A stretch of DNA of 64,000 nt from Rhodobaculum claviforme (GCF_016653255.1 NZ_NHSD01000302.1:1-64000), one strand, 5' to 3'; counted from the stretch's first letter, positions 42,784-50,310 are shown. Notes: generated by a model from the sequence alone, not told the origin. Translations and numbers: made by a program.

Positions 42784-43126
42784 TGCGGCGGCGCTGGAGC
42801 TTGCGGGCGCGGCGCCGGGGGTGTCGGGGGCCGAGGCGCGGCTCATCCACCTGTCGGAGGGGGTGGCGGAGCTGCATCTCTCGGGGGTCGAGGGTGTGGC
42901 GCAGGGGGCGATGGTGCTTGCCAGCCTCGCGCTGTTGCGGCGCGTGACCCGCACCGGGGCCGTGGCCCGGCGCGGCGGGCTGCTGCGGCTGACCGCCGTC
43001 AGCGTCGACGGGGTCGATCTGGCCCTGACCGAGGCGGACGCGCACTGGACACAGGCGCCGGCGCCTGCGTATCCTTGCCCCGGGGCGATGCGCTGGACCA
43101 CCCTGCCGGATGTGGCGGCGGAGTGA
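42206..43126 (+). CDS. Cohesin-like C-terminal region of the giant protein, in another frame (frameshift or separate small gene)
   Basis: From the ATG at 42206 the frame encodes 306 residues. Upstream of the ATG the frame already reads sensibly (AERIGGGAGDAM), so this is probably the real C-terminus of the giant protein displaced by an indel. Two C-runs (CCCCCC at about 42125 and 42150) are likely sites; deleting one base there restores the frame. The sequence has two beta-rich halves. The second (SGVTAAGSMVLRFAYDAAAL, then GVAELHLSG) has the look of cohesin domains. There is a GGGGCGGG stretch upstream of 42206, so independent translation cannot be excluded. The gene ends 39 bases before the DUF3467 gene. 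Confidence 0.65.
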   Translation: MLARLPMIFESRGGVREIVIDISWRTAALDLLGVEPMSRVPEDTILTADRTEAGDRTVLRLSLRTQTGLPSGVLELLTLAVRSELLAAGGLAEAGLQIKVIAINGADVCAPLPGGRALLVDPATPPVPMRLAEAGRDAASAPDATIDLSLDLFGAEVRHPGAIYPDLLPGGALALRVSGVTAAGSMVLRFAYDAAALELAGAAPGVSGAEARLIHLSEGVAELHLSGVEGVAQGAMVLASLALLRRVTRTGAVARRGGLLRLTAVSVDGVDLALTEADAHWTQAPAPAYPCPGAMRWTTLPDVAAE

Positions 43127-43165
43127 TCGGGGCGCCCACATGGATCGCAAGCGAGGGGGGTCTTC

Positions 43166-43516
43166 ATGGCCAGGACACCAGAGGCCACCGCCGCCCCCGG
43201 GGCAGCCGGCGCCAGTGGCGACGCCCGCAGCGCACAGCCCGGTGGCGCTGCTGCCACGGCCCGCGCCAATCAGGTGAAATTCGACACCACCGACCTCAAG
43301 AGCAGTTATTGCAACGTCTGCAACGGCTCCTCCACCCGCGAGGAGGTGGTGCTGAACTTCGGTGTCAATTCCACCTGGGACCTCGGGCGCGACCGGCTGG
43401 AGGTGCAGTTGCAGCACCGCATCGTCATGTCGCCCCATGCCGCCAAGCGGGTGCGCGACATGATGGTGCGCCTGATCGAGGAACACGAATCCCGCTACGG
43501 CAAGCTCGACGGTTGA
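43166..43516 (+). CDS. DUF3467 family protein
   Basis: A 116-residue protein. Residues 1-38 are Ala/Gly-rich and probably disordered. The rest matches the DUF3467 signature: VKFDTTDLKSSYCNVCNGSS, REEVVLNFGVN and a C-terminal helix with MSPHAAKRVRDMMVRLI. The family has no established function; small members appear beside secretion and surface-protein genes. GAGGGGGG just before the ATG is a strong ribosome binding site. Here it sits between the giant gene and the adaptor and protease genes in the same direction, so it probably acts in the cytoplasm as an accessory or chaperone-like factor; that is inference. Confidence 0.8.
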   Translation: MARTPEATAAPGAAGASGDARSAQPGGAAATARANQVKFDTTDLKSSYCNVCNGSSTREEVVLNFGVNSTWDLGRDRLEVQLQHRIVMSPHAAKRVRDMMVRLIEEHESRYGKLDG

Positions 43517-43553
43517 GGCCGCCGGCGCCGGGGCGGGCAGGGGGCCCAGACGC

Positions 43554-45443
43554 GTGATCCAGGACCGCCCCGCGACCGCCACCGCCCCGCAACCGCGGCC
43601 CGATGTCGTCAGCCTCGACAGCAGCCTCTGGGCGACCTTTGCCAATGCCCGGGGCGAGGGCGCGTTTCTCACCGCCTGGCTGGCGCTGCTGGTCAGCCGG
43701 CTGGGCGGCGTGCGGCTGGCGGCGGTGCTGCAGGCCGACCACGGCGCCGGGGCCTTCGTGCCCCGTGCGGTGGTGCCCGACCCGCGCCACGACCTGTCGT
43801 CCCTGCAGGGCGTGGCGGAGCGGAGCCTCGCCTCCGCCCGGCCTGCCACCGAAACCGATCCCACCGCCGAGGACGGCGCGGGCCTCAGCCGTCTGGCCTA
43901 TCCGGTGCGCCGCGCGGGGGAGCCGGTGGCGGTGGTCGTTGTGCTCGACCTCGCCGGGGTCGATCCCCGCGCGCTCCAGGCGGCCCTGCGGGAGCTGCAC
44001 TGGTCGGCCGGCTGGCTGGCCGCCCGGCTGTGGGAGGCAAAGGCCGGCGACGAGGCCGGCCGCGTCGCGCGCGCGGGCATCGCCCTCGACATCCTTGCGG
44101 CCATGGCCGAGCACCGCCGCCCCGAGGCCGCCGCCATGGCCGTGGCCAACGAGCTGCAATCGGTGCTGGCGGCCGATCAGGTGGCCATCGGCATGGTGAC
44201 GGGCGCCCGCACCGCACCCCGCATCCGGCTGTTGTCGCTGTCCCACACCGCCTGGTTCCGCAAGCGTTCGGCCTTCGCCGAGGCGTTGGAGGCGGCGATG
44301 GAGGAAGCGTTCGACCAGTCCGGCACCGTGGCGCTGCCGCCGCTCGACAGCACCGCCCGGGCCATCGCGGTGGCGCATGAGGACCTGCGCCTCGGCCGCC
44401 CGGTGCGCCATGTGCTGACCGTGGCGCTGCCCGACGAGGCCGGGACGGTGGGTGCGCTGAGCGTCCTGCGCCGGGGCGACGTGCCCTTCACCGAGGACGA
44501 TCGCATGGTGGCCGAGGCGGTGGCGGCGCTGGTCGGTCCCGTGCTGGAGCTGAAGCGGCGGACGCGCCGCTGGGTCGGCGGACGGATCATCGACGGCACC
44601 GCGCATGTGCTTGGCGTCCTGCTGGGCCCGCGGCGGCTGAGCTGGAAGCTGCTGGCGCTGGCGCTGATCGCGCTGGCGGTGGCGGCGGCGACGGTCCGGG
44701 CGCCGTTCCGGGTGCAGGCCGAGGCGGCGCTTCAGGGCACGGTGCAGCGCGCCGCCGTCGCGCCCTTTGCCGGTTATGTCGATGCCGCGCCGCTGCGTGC
44801 CGGGGATGTGGTGGCCGCGGGCGATCTGCTGGCGCGGCTGGAGGACACTGACCTGCGGCTGGAGGCGTTGCGCTGGCGCTCCGAGGTGGACCGGCTGACG
44901 GCGCAGTCGCGCGAGGCGCTGGCGCGTGCCGACCGCACGCAGATCGCGCTTCTGGAGGCGCAGATCGCCCAGGCCCGGGCGCAGATGGCGCTGACGGAGG
45001 GCAAGCTGGCGCGCACGCGCATCCTGGCGCCCATCGACGGCGTGATCGTGTCGGGCGACCTGAGCCAGCGCCTCGGCGCCCCGGTGCAGCCCGGCGAGGT
45101 GCTGTTCGAGGTCGCGCCGGTGGGCGATTTCCGCGTCGAGCTGTGGCTGGACGAGCGGGACCTGCGCCACGTCGCCGAGGGCCTGCCGGGTCGGCTGCTG
45201 CTGGCCGGGCAGCCCAGCGACGGGCTTGCGATCACGCTGACCCGCATCACCCCGCTGGCCGAACCCCGCGAGGGGATCAACAGCTTCCGGCTGGAGGCGG
45301 CGCTGGACGCGGTTCAGCCCGGCCTGCGCCCCGGCATGGAGGGGGTCGCGAAGATCGACGCGGGCGAGGCGCTGCTGTCGTGGATCTGGACCCGTCGGCT
45401 GATCGACTGGGTCCGCCACACGGCCTGGACCTGGCAGCCCTGA
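43554..45443 (+). CDS. GAF-domain/HlyD-family membrane adaptor fusion
   Basis: A 629-residue protein starting at GTG 43554 after a GGGGGCC-rich stretch. Residues about 15-145 are a GAF-like alpha/beta region, and a second GAF-like region spans about 160-335 (GIALDILAAMAEHRRPEAAA, VAIGMVTGARTAPRIRLLSL, GALSVLRRGDVPFTEDDR). A single membrane helix follows at about 363-382 (SWKLLALALIALAVAAATV). A HlyD-type adaptor then begins: VAPFAGYVDAAPLRAGDVVA, helical hairpin 430-485, KLARTRILAPIDGVIVSGDL, and a beta-barrel to the end. So a cytoplasmic sensor part is joined to a periplasmic adaptor. The M50 gene starts 7 bases downstream. It could gate or regulate export; the GAF ligand is unknown. Confidence 0.85.
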   Translation: MIQDRPATATAPQPRPDVVSLDSSLWATFANARGEGAFLTAWLALLVSRLGGVRLAAVLQADHGAGAFVPRAVVPDPRHDLSSLQGVAERSLASARPATETDPTAEDGAGLSRLAYPVRRAGEPVAVVVVLDLAGVDPRALQAALRELHWSAGWLAARLWEAKAGDEAGRVARAGIALDILAAMAEHRRPEAAAMAVANELQSVLAADQVAIGMVTGARTAPRIRLLSLSHTAWFRKRSAFAEALEAAMEEAFDQSGTVALPPLDSTARAIAVAHEDLRLGRPVRHVLTVALPDEAGTVGALSVLRRGDVPFTEDDRMVAEAVAALVGPVLELKRRTRRWVGGRIIDGTAHVLGVLLGPRRLSWKLLALALIALAVAAATVRAPFRVQAEAALQGTVQRAAVAPFAGYVDAAPLRAGDVVAAGDLLARLEDTDLRLEALRWRSEVDRLTAQSREALARADRTQIALLEAQIAQARAQMALTEGKLARTRILAPIDGVIVSGDLSQRLGAPVQPGEVLFEVAPVGDFRVELWLDERDLRHVAEGLPGRLLLAGQPSDGLAITLTRITPLAEPREGINSFRLEAALDAVQPGLRPGMEGVAKIDAGEALLSWIWTRRLIDWVRHTAWTWQP

Positions 45444-45450
45444 GGCGGCG

Positions 45451-47604
45451 ATGAGCGACGAGGCCTATCTCTCCACCATCTGGTATCGGGTGGCACGGCT
45501 CACCCCCCGGTTGCGGCCGCATGTGAAGGTGTCGCGCCACCGCTATCGCGGCCAGTCGTGGTATATCCTTTACGACCATGCCACGGGGCGCATCCACCGC
45601 TTCACCCCGGCGGCCTGGATGCTGATCGGGCAGTTCGACGGCACCCGCACGGTGGACGCCGTCTGGCAGGGCGTGGCCGAGACGCATGAGGCCGAGGCCC
45701 CCAGCCAGGACGACGTGATCCAGCTTCTGTCGCGGCTGCATCAGAACGACCTGATCCAGTATGCCGCCTCGCCCGACATCGCTGAGCTGCTGGAGCGCTA
45801 CAACAAGCAGTCGCGGCAACTGCTCAAGCAGAACCTGACCAACCCCGTCAGCTTTCGCATCCCGATGTGGGACCCGGACCGGTTCCTGACGCGCACCCTG
45901 CCGTGGGTGCGGCCGCTGACGGGGTGGGTCGGGCTGGTGCTCTGGGCGCTGGTGGTGGTTGCGGGCCTTGCCACGGCTGCGGTGCAGTGGGATCGGTTCA
46001 CCCACAACATCGGCGATCAGCTGCTGTCCTTTCACAACATCCTCGTGATGGCTGTCGCCTATCCGGTCATCAAGGCAATCCACGAACTGGCCCATGGCTA
46101 CATCGCCAAGTCCCGCGGCGGCGAGATCCGGGAAATGGGCATCATGCTGCTGGTGTTCTTTCCGGTGCCCTATGTCGACGCCTCCTCGGCCGGGGCGTTC
46201 CGGTCGAAATGGGATCGCGCCGCGGTCGCCGCCGGCGGCATCTTCGCCGAGACCTTCGTGGCGGCGCTGGCGATGCTGGTCTGGGCCGCGGTCGAGCCCG
46301 GCATTCTGAGCGCGGTGGCGTGGAACCTGGTGATCATCGGCGGCATCTCCACCGTTCTGTTCAACGGCAACCCGCTGTTGAAGTTCGACGGCTACTATGT
46401 GCTGTCGGACCTGATCGAGAGCCCGAACCTCGGCCCCCGCGCCAACAAGTACTGGGGCTGGCTGGTGCAGCGCCACGCCTTTGGTGCGCGCCAGATAAAG
46501 CCCGACCCGGCCACGGCGGGGGAAAAGGCGTGGTTTCTCGTCTACGCCCCGGCGTCCTATGTCTATCGCCTCGTCATCATGGTCGGCATCGCGCTTTATA
46601 TCTCGGCGCATGCCTTCGTGCTGGGTGTGATCGTGGCGCTGTGGGCGATCTTCAACGCGCTGGTCAAGCCCATCGCCAAGAACCTGCGCCACGTCGTCAC
46701 CGCGCCGAAGCTGCGCAAGGTGCGGCGTCGGGCGGTGGGGCTGACCTTTGGCACCATTGCCGTGGCGGTGGGGCTGGCGCTCTTGCTGCCGTTGCCGCTG
46801 CGCACCGATGCCGAGGGGGTGGTCTGGCTCCCGGACGAGGCGTGGGTGCGCGCGCGCACCTCGGGCTTCATCGCCGATGTCCCGGTGCCCCGCGGTGCGA
46901 CGGTCGCGCGGGATGCGCCGCTGGCCGTCCTGACCGAGCCTTCGCTCGACGCCCGCCTCGCGGCCCTGGACTGGCGGGCCGAGGAAGTCCGCCGCCGGCT
47001 GGCCGCGCTGTCGGTGACCGACCGGGCCGAGGCCGAGGTCGCGCGCCTGCAACTGGAGGACGCGGTGGCCGAGCTGGCCCGCGAGCGGGCCCGCGGCGAC
47101 GCGCTGACCGTGCGCGCCCCGCTGTCGGGCCGGTTCGAACCGGCGCTGCCGCCCGCCAGCCTGCTGGGCCGCCATGTCACCGAGGGCGAGGTGATCGGGG
47201 TCGTCCTGCCGCCCCGGGCAGGCCATGTGCGTGTCGCCGTCACCCAGCAGGACAACGTGCTGGTGCGCGAGCGGCTGACGCGGGTGGAGCTGAAGCTCGC
47301 CGGGTATCTGGAGGACCGCCACGAGGTCCGGCTGATCCGTGAGGTGCCCGGCGCGCTGGACCGGCTGCCCGCGCCCGCGCTGGCGCGCGCCGCCGGCGGG
47401 CGCTTCCTGACCGACCCCGGCGATCCCGAGGGGCTGCGGGTGCTGAACCCAGTGTTCCTTTACGATCTGGCGCTGCCCGAGGCGCTGGCCGGGGCGGCCT
47501 TCGGCACCCGCGTCACCGTGCGCTTCGACCATGGCCAAGAGCCCGCCGCGGCGCAGCTCTGGCGCCGCGCGCGGCAGTTGCTGCTGCGCCATTTCGGGGC
47601 CTGA
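45451..47604 (+). CDS. PqqD-like / M50 zinc metalloprotease / HlyD three-part fusion
   Basis: A 717-residue membrane protein. Residues 1-105 resemble PqqD-type peptide-recognition folds (GQSWYILYDHATGRIHRFTP). Several membrane helices follow. HELAH at 211-215, just after AYPVIKAI, is the zinc-binding motif of site-2 (M50) proteases, and NGNPLLKFDGYYVLSDLIES supplies the third ligand and the NPxxxxDG motif. A last helix near 435-455 leads into a periplasmic HlyD-like part (VWLPDEAWVRARTSGFIADV, a short hairpin, then LTVRAPLSGRF). GAGGCGGCG precedes the ATG, and the SecA-like gene starts 1 base after the stop. It could recognise, cut or anchor the giant substrate during passage. Confidence 0.87.
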   Translation: MSDEAYLSTIWYRVARLTPRLRPHVKVSRHRYRGQSWYILYDHATGRIHRFTPAAWMLIGQFDGTRTVDAVWQGVAETHEAEAPSQDDVIQLLSRLHQNDLIQYAASPDIAELLERYNKQSRQLLKQNLTNPVSFRIPMWDPDRFLTRTLPWVRPLTGWVGLVLWALVVVAGLATAAVQWDRFTHNIGDQLLSFHNILVMAVAYPVIKAIHELAHGYIAKSRGGEIREMGIMLLVFFPVPYVDASSAGAFRSKWDRAAVAAGGIFAETFVAALAMLVWAAVEPGILSAVAWNLVIIGGISTVLFNGNPLLKFDGYYVLSDLIESPNLGPRANKYWGWLVQRHAFGARQIKPDPATAGEKAWFLVYAPASYVYRLVIMVGIALYISAHAFVLGVIVALWAIFNALVKPIAKNLRHVVTAPKLRKVRRRAVGLTFGTIAVAVGLALLLPLPLRTDAEGVVWLPDEAWVRARTSGFIADVPVPRGATVARDAPLAVLTEPSLDARLAALDWRAEEVRRRLAALSVTDRAEAEVARLQLEDAVAELARERARGDALTVRAPLSGRFEPALPPASLLGRHVTEGEVIGVVLPPRAGHVRVAVTQQDNVLVRERLTRVELKLAGYLEDRHEVRLIREVPGALDRLPAPALARAAGGRFLTDPGDPEGLRVLNPVFLYDLALPEALAGAAFGTRVTVRFDHGQEPAAAQLWRRARQLLLRHFGA

Positions 47605-47605
47605 G

Positions 47606-49588
47606 ATGGCGCAGGTGCAGGGTCTTCTGGGCTTCGGCCGGCTGCCGCGGGGCACCGCGCCCTATCAGGAGCTGGCCGACCCGGTGTCGAACTTCGTCGA
47701 CCGCTGGCTGGAGCGGCGCGTGGGCGGCCTGCTCAGCCGGCTGCCGCTGACGCGGCTGCGGCTGTCGCGCCAGGCCGACCGGGTGCTGGCGCTGGCGCCT
47801 CGGATGGCCGTGCTGGACGACGCGGCACTGGTGGCCGAGGCGGTGCGGCTGCGCCGTCGGCTGCTGTCGCGCCCCGGCGACCGGGCCGCGCTGGAGCGGG
47901 CGTTCGCCGTGGTGCGCGAGGTCAGCGCCCGCACGCTGGGCAAGACCCATTACAAGGTGCAGATCATGGGCGCGCTGGCGCTGCACGCCGGGCACATGGT
48001 CGAGATGGCCACCGGCGAGGGCAAGACGCTGACCGCCGCCCCGGCGGCCGTGGTCGCGGCGCTGTCGGGCATGCCGGTGCATGTGGTCACCGTCAACGAT
48101 TACCTCGCCGCCCGCGACGCCGAGGAGCTGCGCCCGATCTTCGATTTCCTCGGGCTGACCGTCGGCGTCATCGACAGCGACATGGAGGCCCCCGCCCGCG
48201 CCGCCGCCTATCGCTGCGACATCACCTACATCTCCAACAAGAACCTGACCTTCGACTATCTGCGCGACCGGGTGTCGCTGCGCGCCCGCCGGGGGCTGGG
48301 GCGGCGGCGCATGGCCGCGCTGATGGCCGGGCGGCCCGACGACGGGCTGATGCTGCGCGGGCTCGCCTTTGCCATCGTCGACGAGGCCGACAGCGTCTTC
48401 GTCGACGAGGCGCGCACGCCGCTGATCCTGTCCTCCTCCTCCGACGATGCGGAGGCGGCGGCGCTGTACGCCACCGCGCTGGCGCTGGCCCGCGCGCTGG
48501 GCCTGCGGCGCGACTTCGCGGTGGATGCGATGAACCGCCACATCACCCTGACCGACGCCGGCAAGGCGCGGCTGAGCGAGCGTGCCGCCGGGCTGGAGGG
48601 GCTGTGGCGCGTGCGCCGGGCCCGCGAGGAGCTGGTCCGGCAGGCGCTGGCCGCGCTGACCCTGTTCGAGCATGGCCGCGACTATGTCGTCAGCGACGGC
48701 AAGGTGCAGATCGTGGACGAGTTCACCGGCCGCATCATGCCCGATCGCAGCTGGCAGGGCGGGCTGCACCAGCTCATCGAGGCCAAGGAGGGGGTGGCGG
48801 TCACCGGCCGCAAGGAGACCATGGCGCGGATCACCTATCAGCGCTTCTTTCGCCGCTATGCCCGGTTGTCGGGCATGACCGGCACCGGGATGGAGCTGGC
48901 GGGCGAGTTCCGCGACACCTTCGGGCTGTCCACCGTGCGCATCCCCACCCACCGGCCGCTGCGGCGGCGCCATCTGGGCACCCGCTTCGTGCCCGACGAG
49001 GGGGCGAAATGGGCCGCTGTGGCCGACCGGGTGATGGCGCTGGCGGGGCCTGGACAGCCGGTGCTGGTGGGCACCCGCTCGGTGGAGGCGTCGGAGCGCT
49101 GCGCGGCGGTGCTGGCGGCGCGCGGGCTGCAGCATGTGGTGCTGAACGCCCGGCAGGACGGCGAGGAGGCCGAGGTGGTGGCCCGGGCCGGTCTGCGCGG
49201 CGCGGTCACCGTGGCCACCAACATCGCCGGGCGCGGCACCGACATCAAGCTGGGGCCCGGTGTCGCCGGGCTGGGCGGGTTGCATGTGATCCTGACGGAG
49301 TTCCACGAATCCGCCCGCATCGACCGGCAGCTCTACGGCCGCTCCGGCCGGCAGGGCGATCCCGGCTCGACCGAGGCCATCGTCGCGCTGACCGACGATC
49401 TGTTCGTGCGCTTTGCGCCATGGCTGCTGGCGGTCGTGCGCCGGGCGCCGCTGCCACCGCTGTGCGGCCTGTTGCGGCGGGTGGCGCAGGCCCGGGCCGA
49501 GGCCGAGCATTTCACCACGCGCACCGACCAGACCACCGCCGACCGCGATTTCGAGCGCGCCCTCGCCTTTGCCGGCCCGCAGGAGTGA
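47606..49588 (+). CDS. SecA-like preprotein translocase ATPase, shortened
   Basis: A 660-residue protein; housekeeping SecA is usually 830-900. Seen: Walker A ATGEGKT (135-141), VNDYLAARDAE (163-173), TFDYLRD (215-221), VDEADSVFVDEARTP (258-272; DEAD where SecA usually has DEVD), a substrate cross-linking part with DGKVQIVDEFTG (364-375), GMTGTG (423-428), NIAGRGTDIKLG (539-550), and HESARIDRQLYGRSGRQGDP (567-586). So both helicase lobes and the cross-linking domain are present. The helical scaffold/wing region is cut to about 70 residues, and there is no C-terminal zinc finger. The ATG at 47606, 1 base after the M50 stop, is preferred over an overlapping upstream frame start at 47531. It is the last gene of the giant-protein operon and probably a dedicated export motor, not the housekeeping SecA. 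Confidence 0.88.
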   Translation: MAQVQGLLGFGRLPRGTAPYQELADPVSNFVDRWLERRVGGLLSRLPLTRLRLSRQADRVLALAPRMAVLDDAALVAEAVRLRRRLLSRPGDRAALERAFAVVREVSARTLGKTHYKVQIMGALALHAGHMVEMATGEGKTLTAAPAAVVAALSGMPVHVVTVNDYLAARDAEELRPIFDFLGLTVGVIDSDMEAPARAAAYRCDITYISNKNLTFDYLRDRVSLRARRGLGRRRMAALMAGRPDDGLMLRGLAFAIVDEADSVFVDEARTPLILSSSSDDAEAAALYATALALARALGLRRDFAVDAMNRHITLTDAGKARLSERAAGLEGLWRVRRAREELVRQALAALTLFEHGRDYVVSDGKVQIVDEFTGRIMPDRSWQGGLHQLIEAKEGVAVTGRKETMARITYQRFFRRYARLSGMTGTGMELAGEFRDTFGLSTVRIPTHRPLRRRHLGTRFVPDEGAKWAAVADRVMALAGPGQPVLVGTRSVEASERCAAVLAARGLQHVVLNARQDGEEAEVVARAGLRGAVTVATNIAGRGTDIKLGPGVAGLGGLHVILTEFHESARIDRQLYGRSGRQGDPGSTEAIVALTDDLFVRFAPWLLAVVRRAPLPPLCGLLRRVAQARAEAEHFTTRTDQTTADRDFERALAFAGPQE

Positions 49589-49611
49589 TCGGTGCCGGAC
49601 CGCCCGCCTTT

Positions 49612-49676
49612 GCCAGTGTCTCGGCCAGTGTCTGGGCCAGTGTCTGGGCCAGTGTCTGGGCCAGTGTCTGGGCCAG
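49612..49676. repeat. 12-bp tandem repeat (about 5.4 copies)
   Basis: The unit GCCAGTGTCTGG begins at 49612 and repeats to 49671, plus a partial GCCAG. The first unit ends in TCG; the next four are identical. It lies 24 bases after the SecA-like stop, in the 284-base gap before the cupin gene. A 12-base unit keeps any reading frame, but no convincing gene covers it. It is a likely variable-number site between strains. The rest of the gap (49677-49860) holds nothing I recognise apart from the cupin ribosome binding site. Confidence 0.85.
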
Positions 49677-49872
49677 CAGATCGCGCGCGGGATCTCTCCG
49701 CCCGGGCATCCGCCGCTGGCAGGCGGCGGCCGTGGACAGGCGCAGGGCCGGCCGCGGCGACATCGGCAATGATCCGCAGCGCGTGCAGCGTCGCGTTGCG
49801 GTCGGCGGCGATACGTGGGTTGACAAGTATCGGGTGGGGGGGTGGCATTGCTGAAACCGTAGGGGGGTGAAA

Positions 49873-50247
49873 ATGACCAGCAACCTGATCAGGCTTCAGG
49901 ACGATCCGCCCGGTGGAATGGATCCGTCGCACCTTGCCCTGCCGGGCGATTTCACCACCGACGACCACACCGAGCGCGAACATGTCTTCCACGCCACCCC
50001 GGACGGCGCCGTGGCCGTCAGCGTCTGGCAGTGCGCGCCCCTGAAAAAGCACTTCGACGCCTATCCGTGCGACGAGTTCATCGTCGTCGTCTCGGGCCGC
50101 GTGACGATCACCGACGATGCGGGCGCCGCGCAGACGTTCGGGCCGGGCGATACGTTTTTCCTGCAACAGGGTCGCGCCTGCACCTGGGAGATCACGCAGA
50201 CGCTGTCCAAGCTGTCGATGGCCGTTGGATCCATGCCCGAGGGCTGA
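49873..50247 (+). CDS. Small cupin-domain protein
   Basis: A 124-residue single-domain cupin starting at ATG 49873, with AGGGGGG seven bases upstream; a GTG at 49867 is also in frame but lies too close to that site. Cupin motif 1 is degenerate around HFDAYPCDEFIVVVSG, and motif 2 is GPGDTFFLQQGRACTWEI. The set resembles the cupin_3 (EutQ/ureidoglycine aminohydrolase-like) group, some of which bind a metal and many of which have unknown roles. It is convergent with the following minus-strand operon and is not obviously part of the upstream one. Function unknown. Confidence 0.75.
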   Translation: MTSNLIRLQDDPPGGMDPSHLALPGDFTTDDHTEREHVFHATPDGAVAVSVWQCAPLKKHFDAYPCDEFIVVVSGRVTITDDAGAAQTFGPGDTFFLQQGRACTWEITQTLSKLSMAVGSMPEG

Positions 50248-50310
50248 GCGGCCTCGCCCGGCCGGCGGCGGGGCATCGGCTGTTCCTCTGCGCGCGCCAT
50301 CGGCCTGACC
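50248..50310. terminator. GC-rich convergent gap, possible bidirectional terminator
   Basis: The 63 bases between two convergent stops contain GCCTCGCCCGGCCGGCGGCG and can fold into a GC-rich hairpin. There is no T-run on either side, so this is only a candidate. Confidence 0.25.

Noticed and set aside
5338-42516. Open frame of 12,392 codons on the minus strand opposite the giant gene
   Set aside because: Its text is rich in Arg, Gly, His and Gln with no domains or repeats of its own. It mirrors the codon bias of the real plus-strand gene, in which stop triplets on the opposite strand are rare at this GC content.
42166-42783. Last about 200 codons of the long giant frame as a real C-terminus
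   Set aside because: Composition changes to Arg/Gly/Ala-rich noise, while another frame carries coherent beta-rich sequence to 43126. Kept only as the formal end of the open frame.
5590-43126. RTX/type I secretion substrate
   Set aside because: I found no GGxGxDxLx nonapeptide repeats and no T1SS ABC transporter gene nearby. DPDGD turns in cadherin-like domains explain the acidic Gly-rich spots.
49612-49676. CRISPR array
   Set aside because: Units are 12 bases, directly adjacent, with no spacers and no cas genes.
48604-49883. Frames running through the 12-bp repeat on either strand (ASVW- or LAQT-type repeats)
   Set aside because: Four-residue periodicity follows from the 12-base unit in any frame. 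The frames overlap the SecA-like gene and lack starts with ribosome sites.
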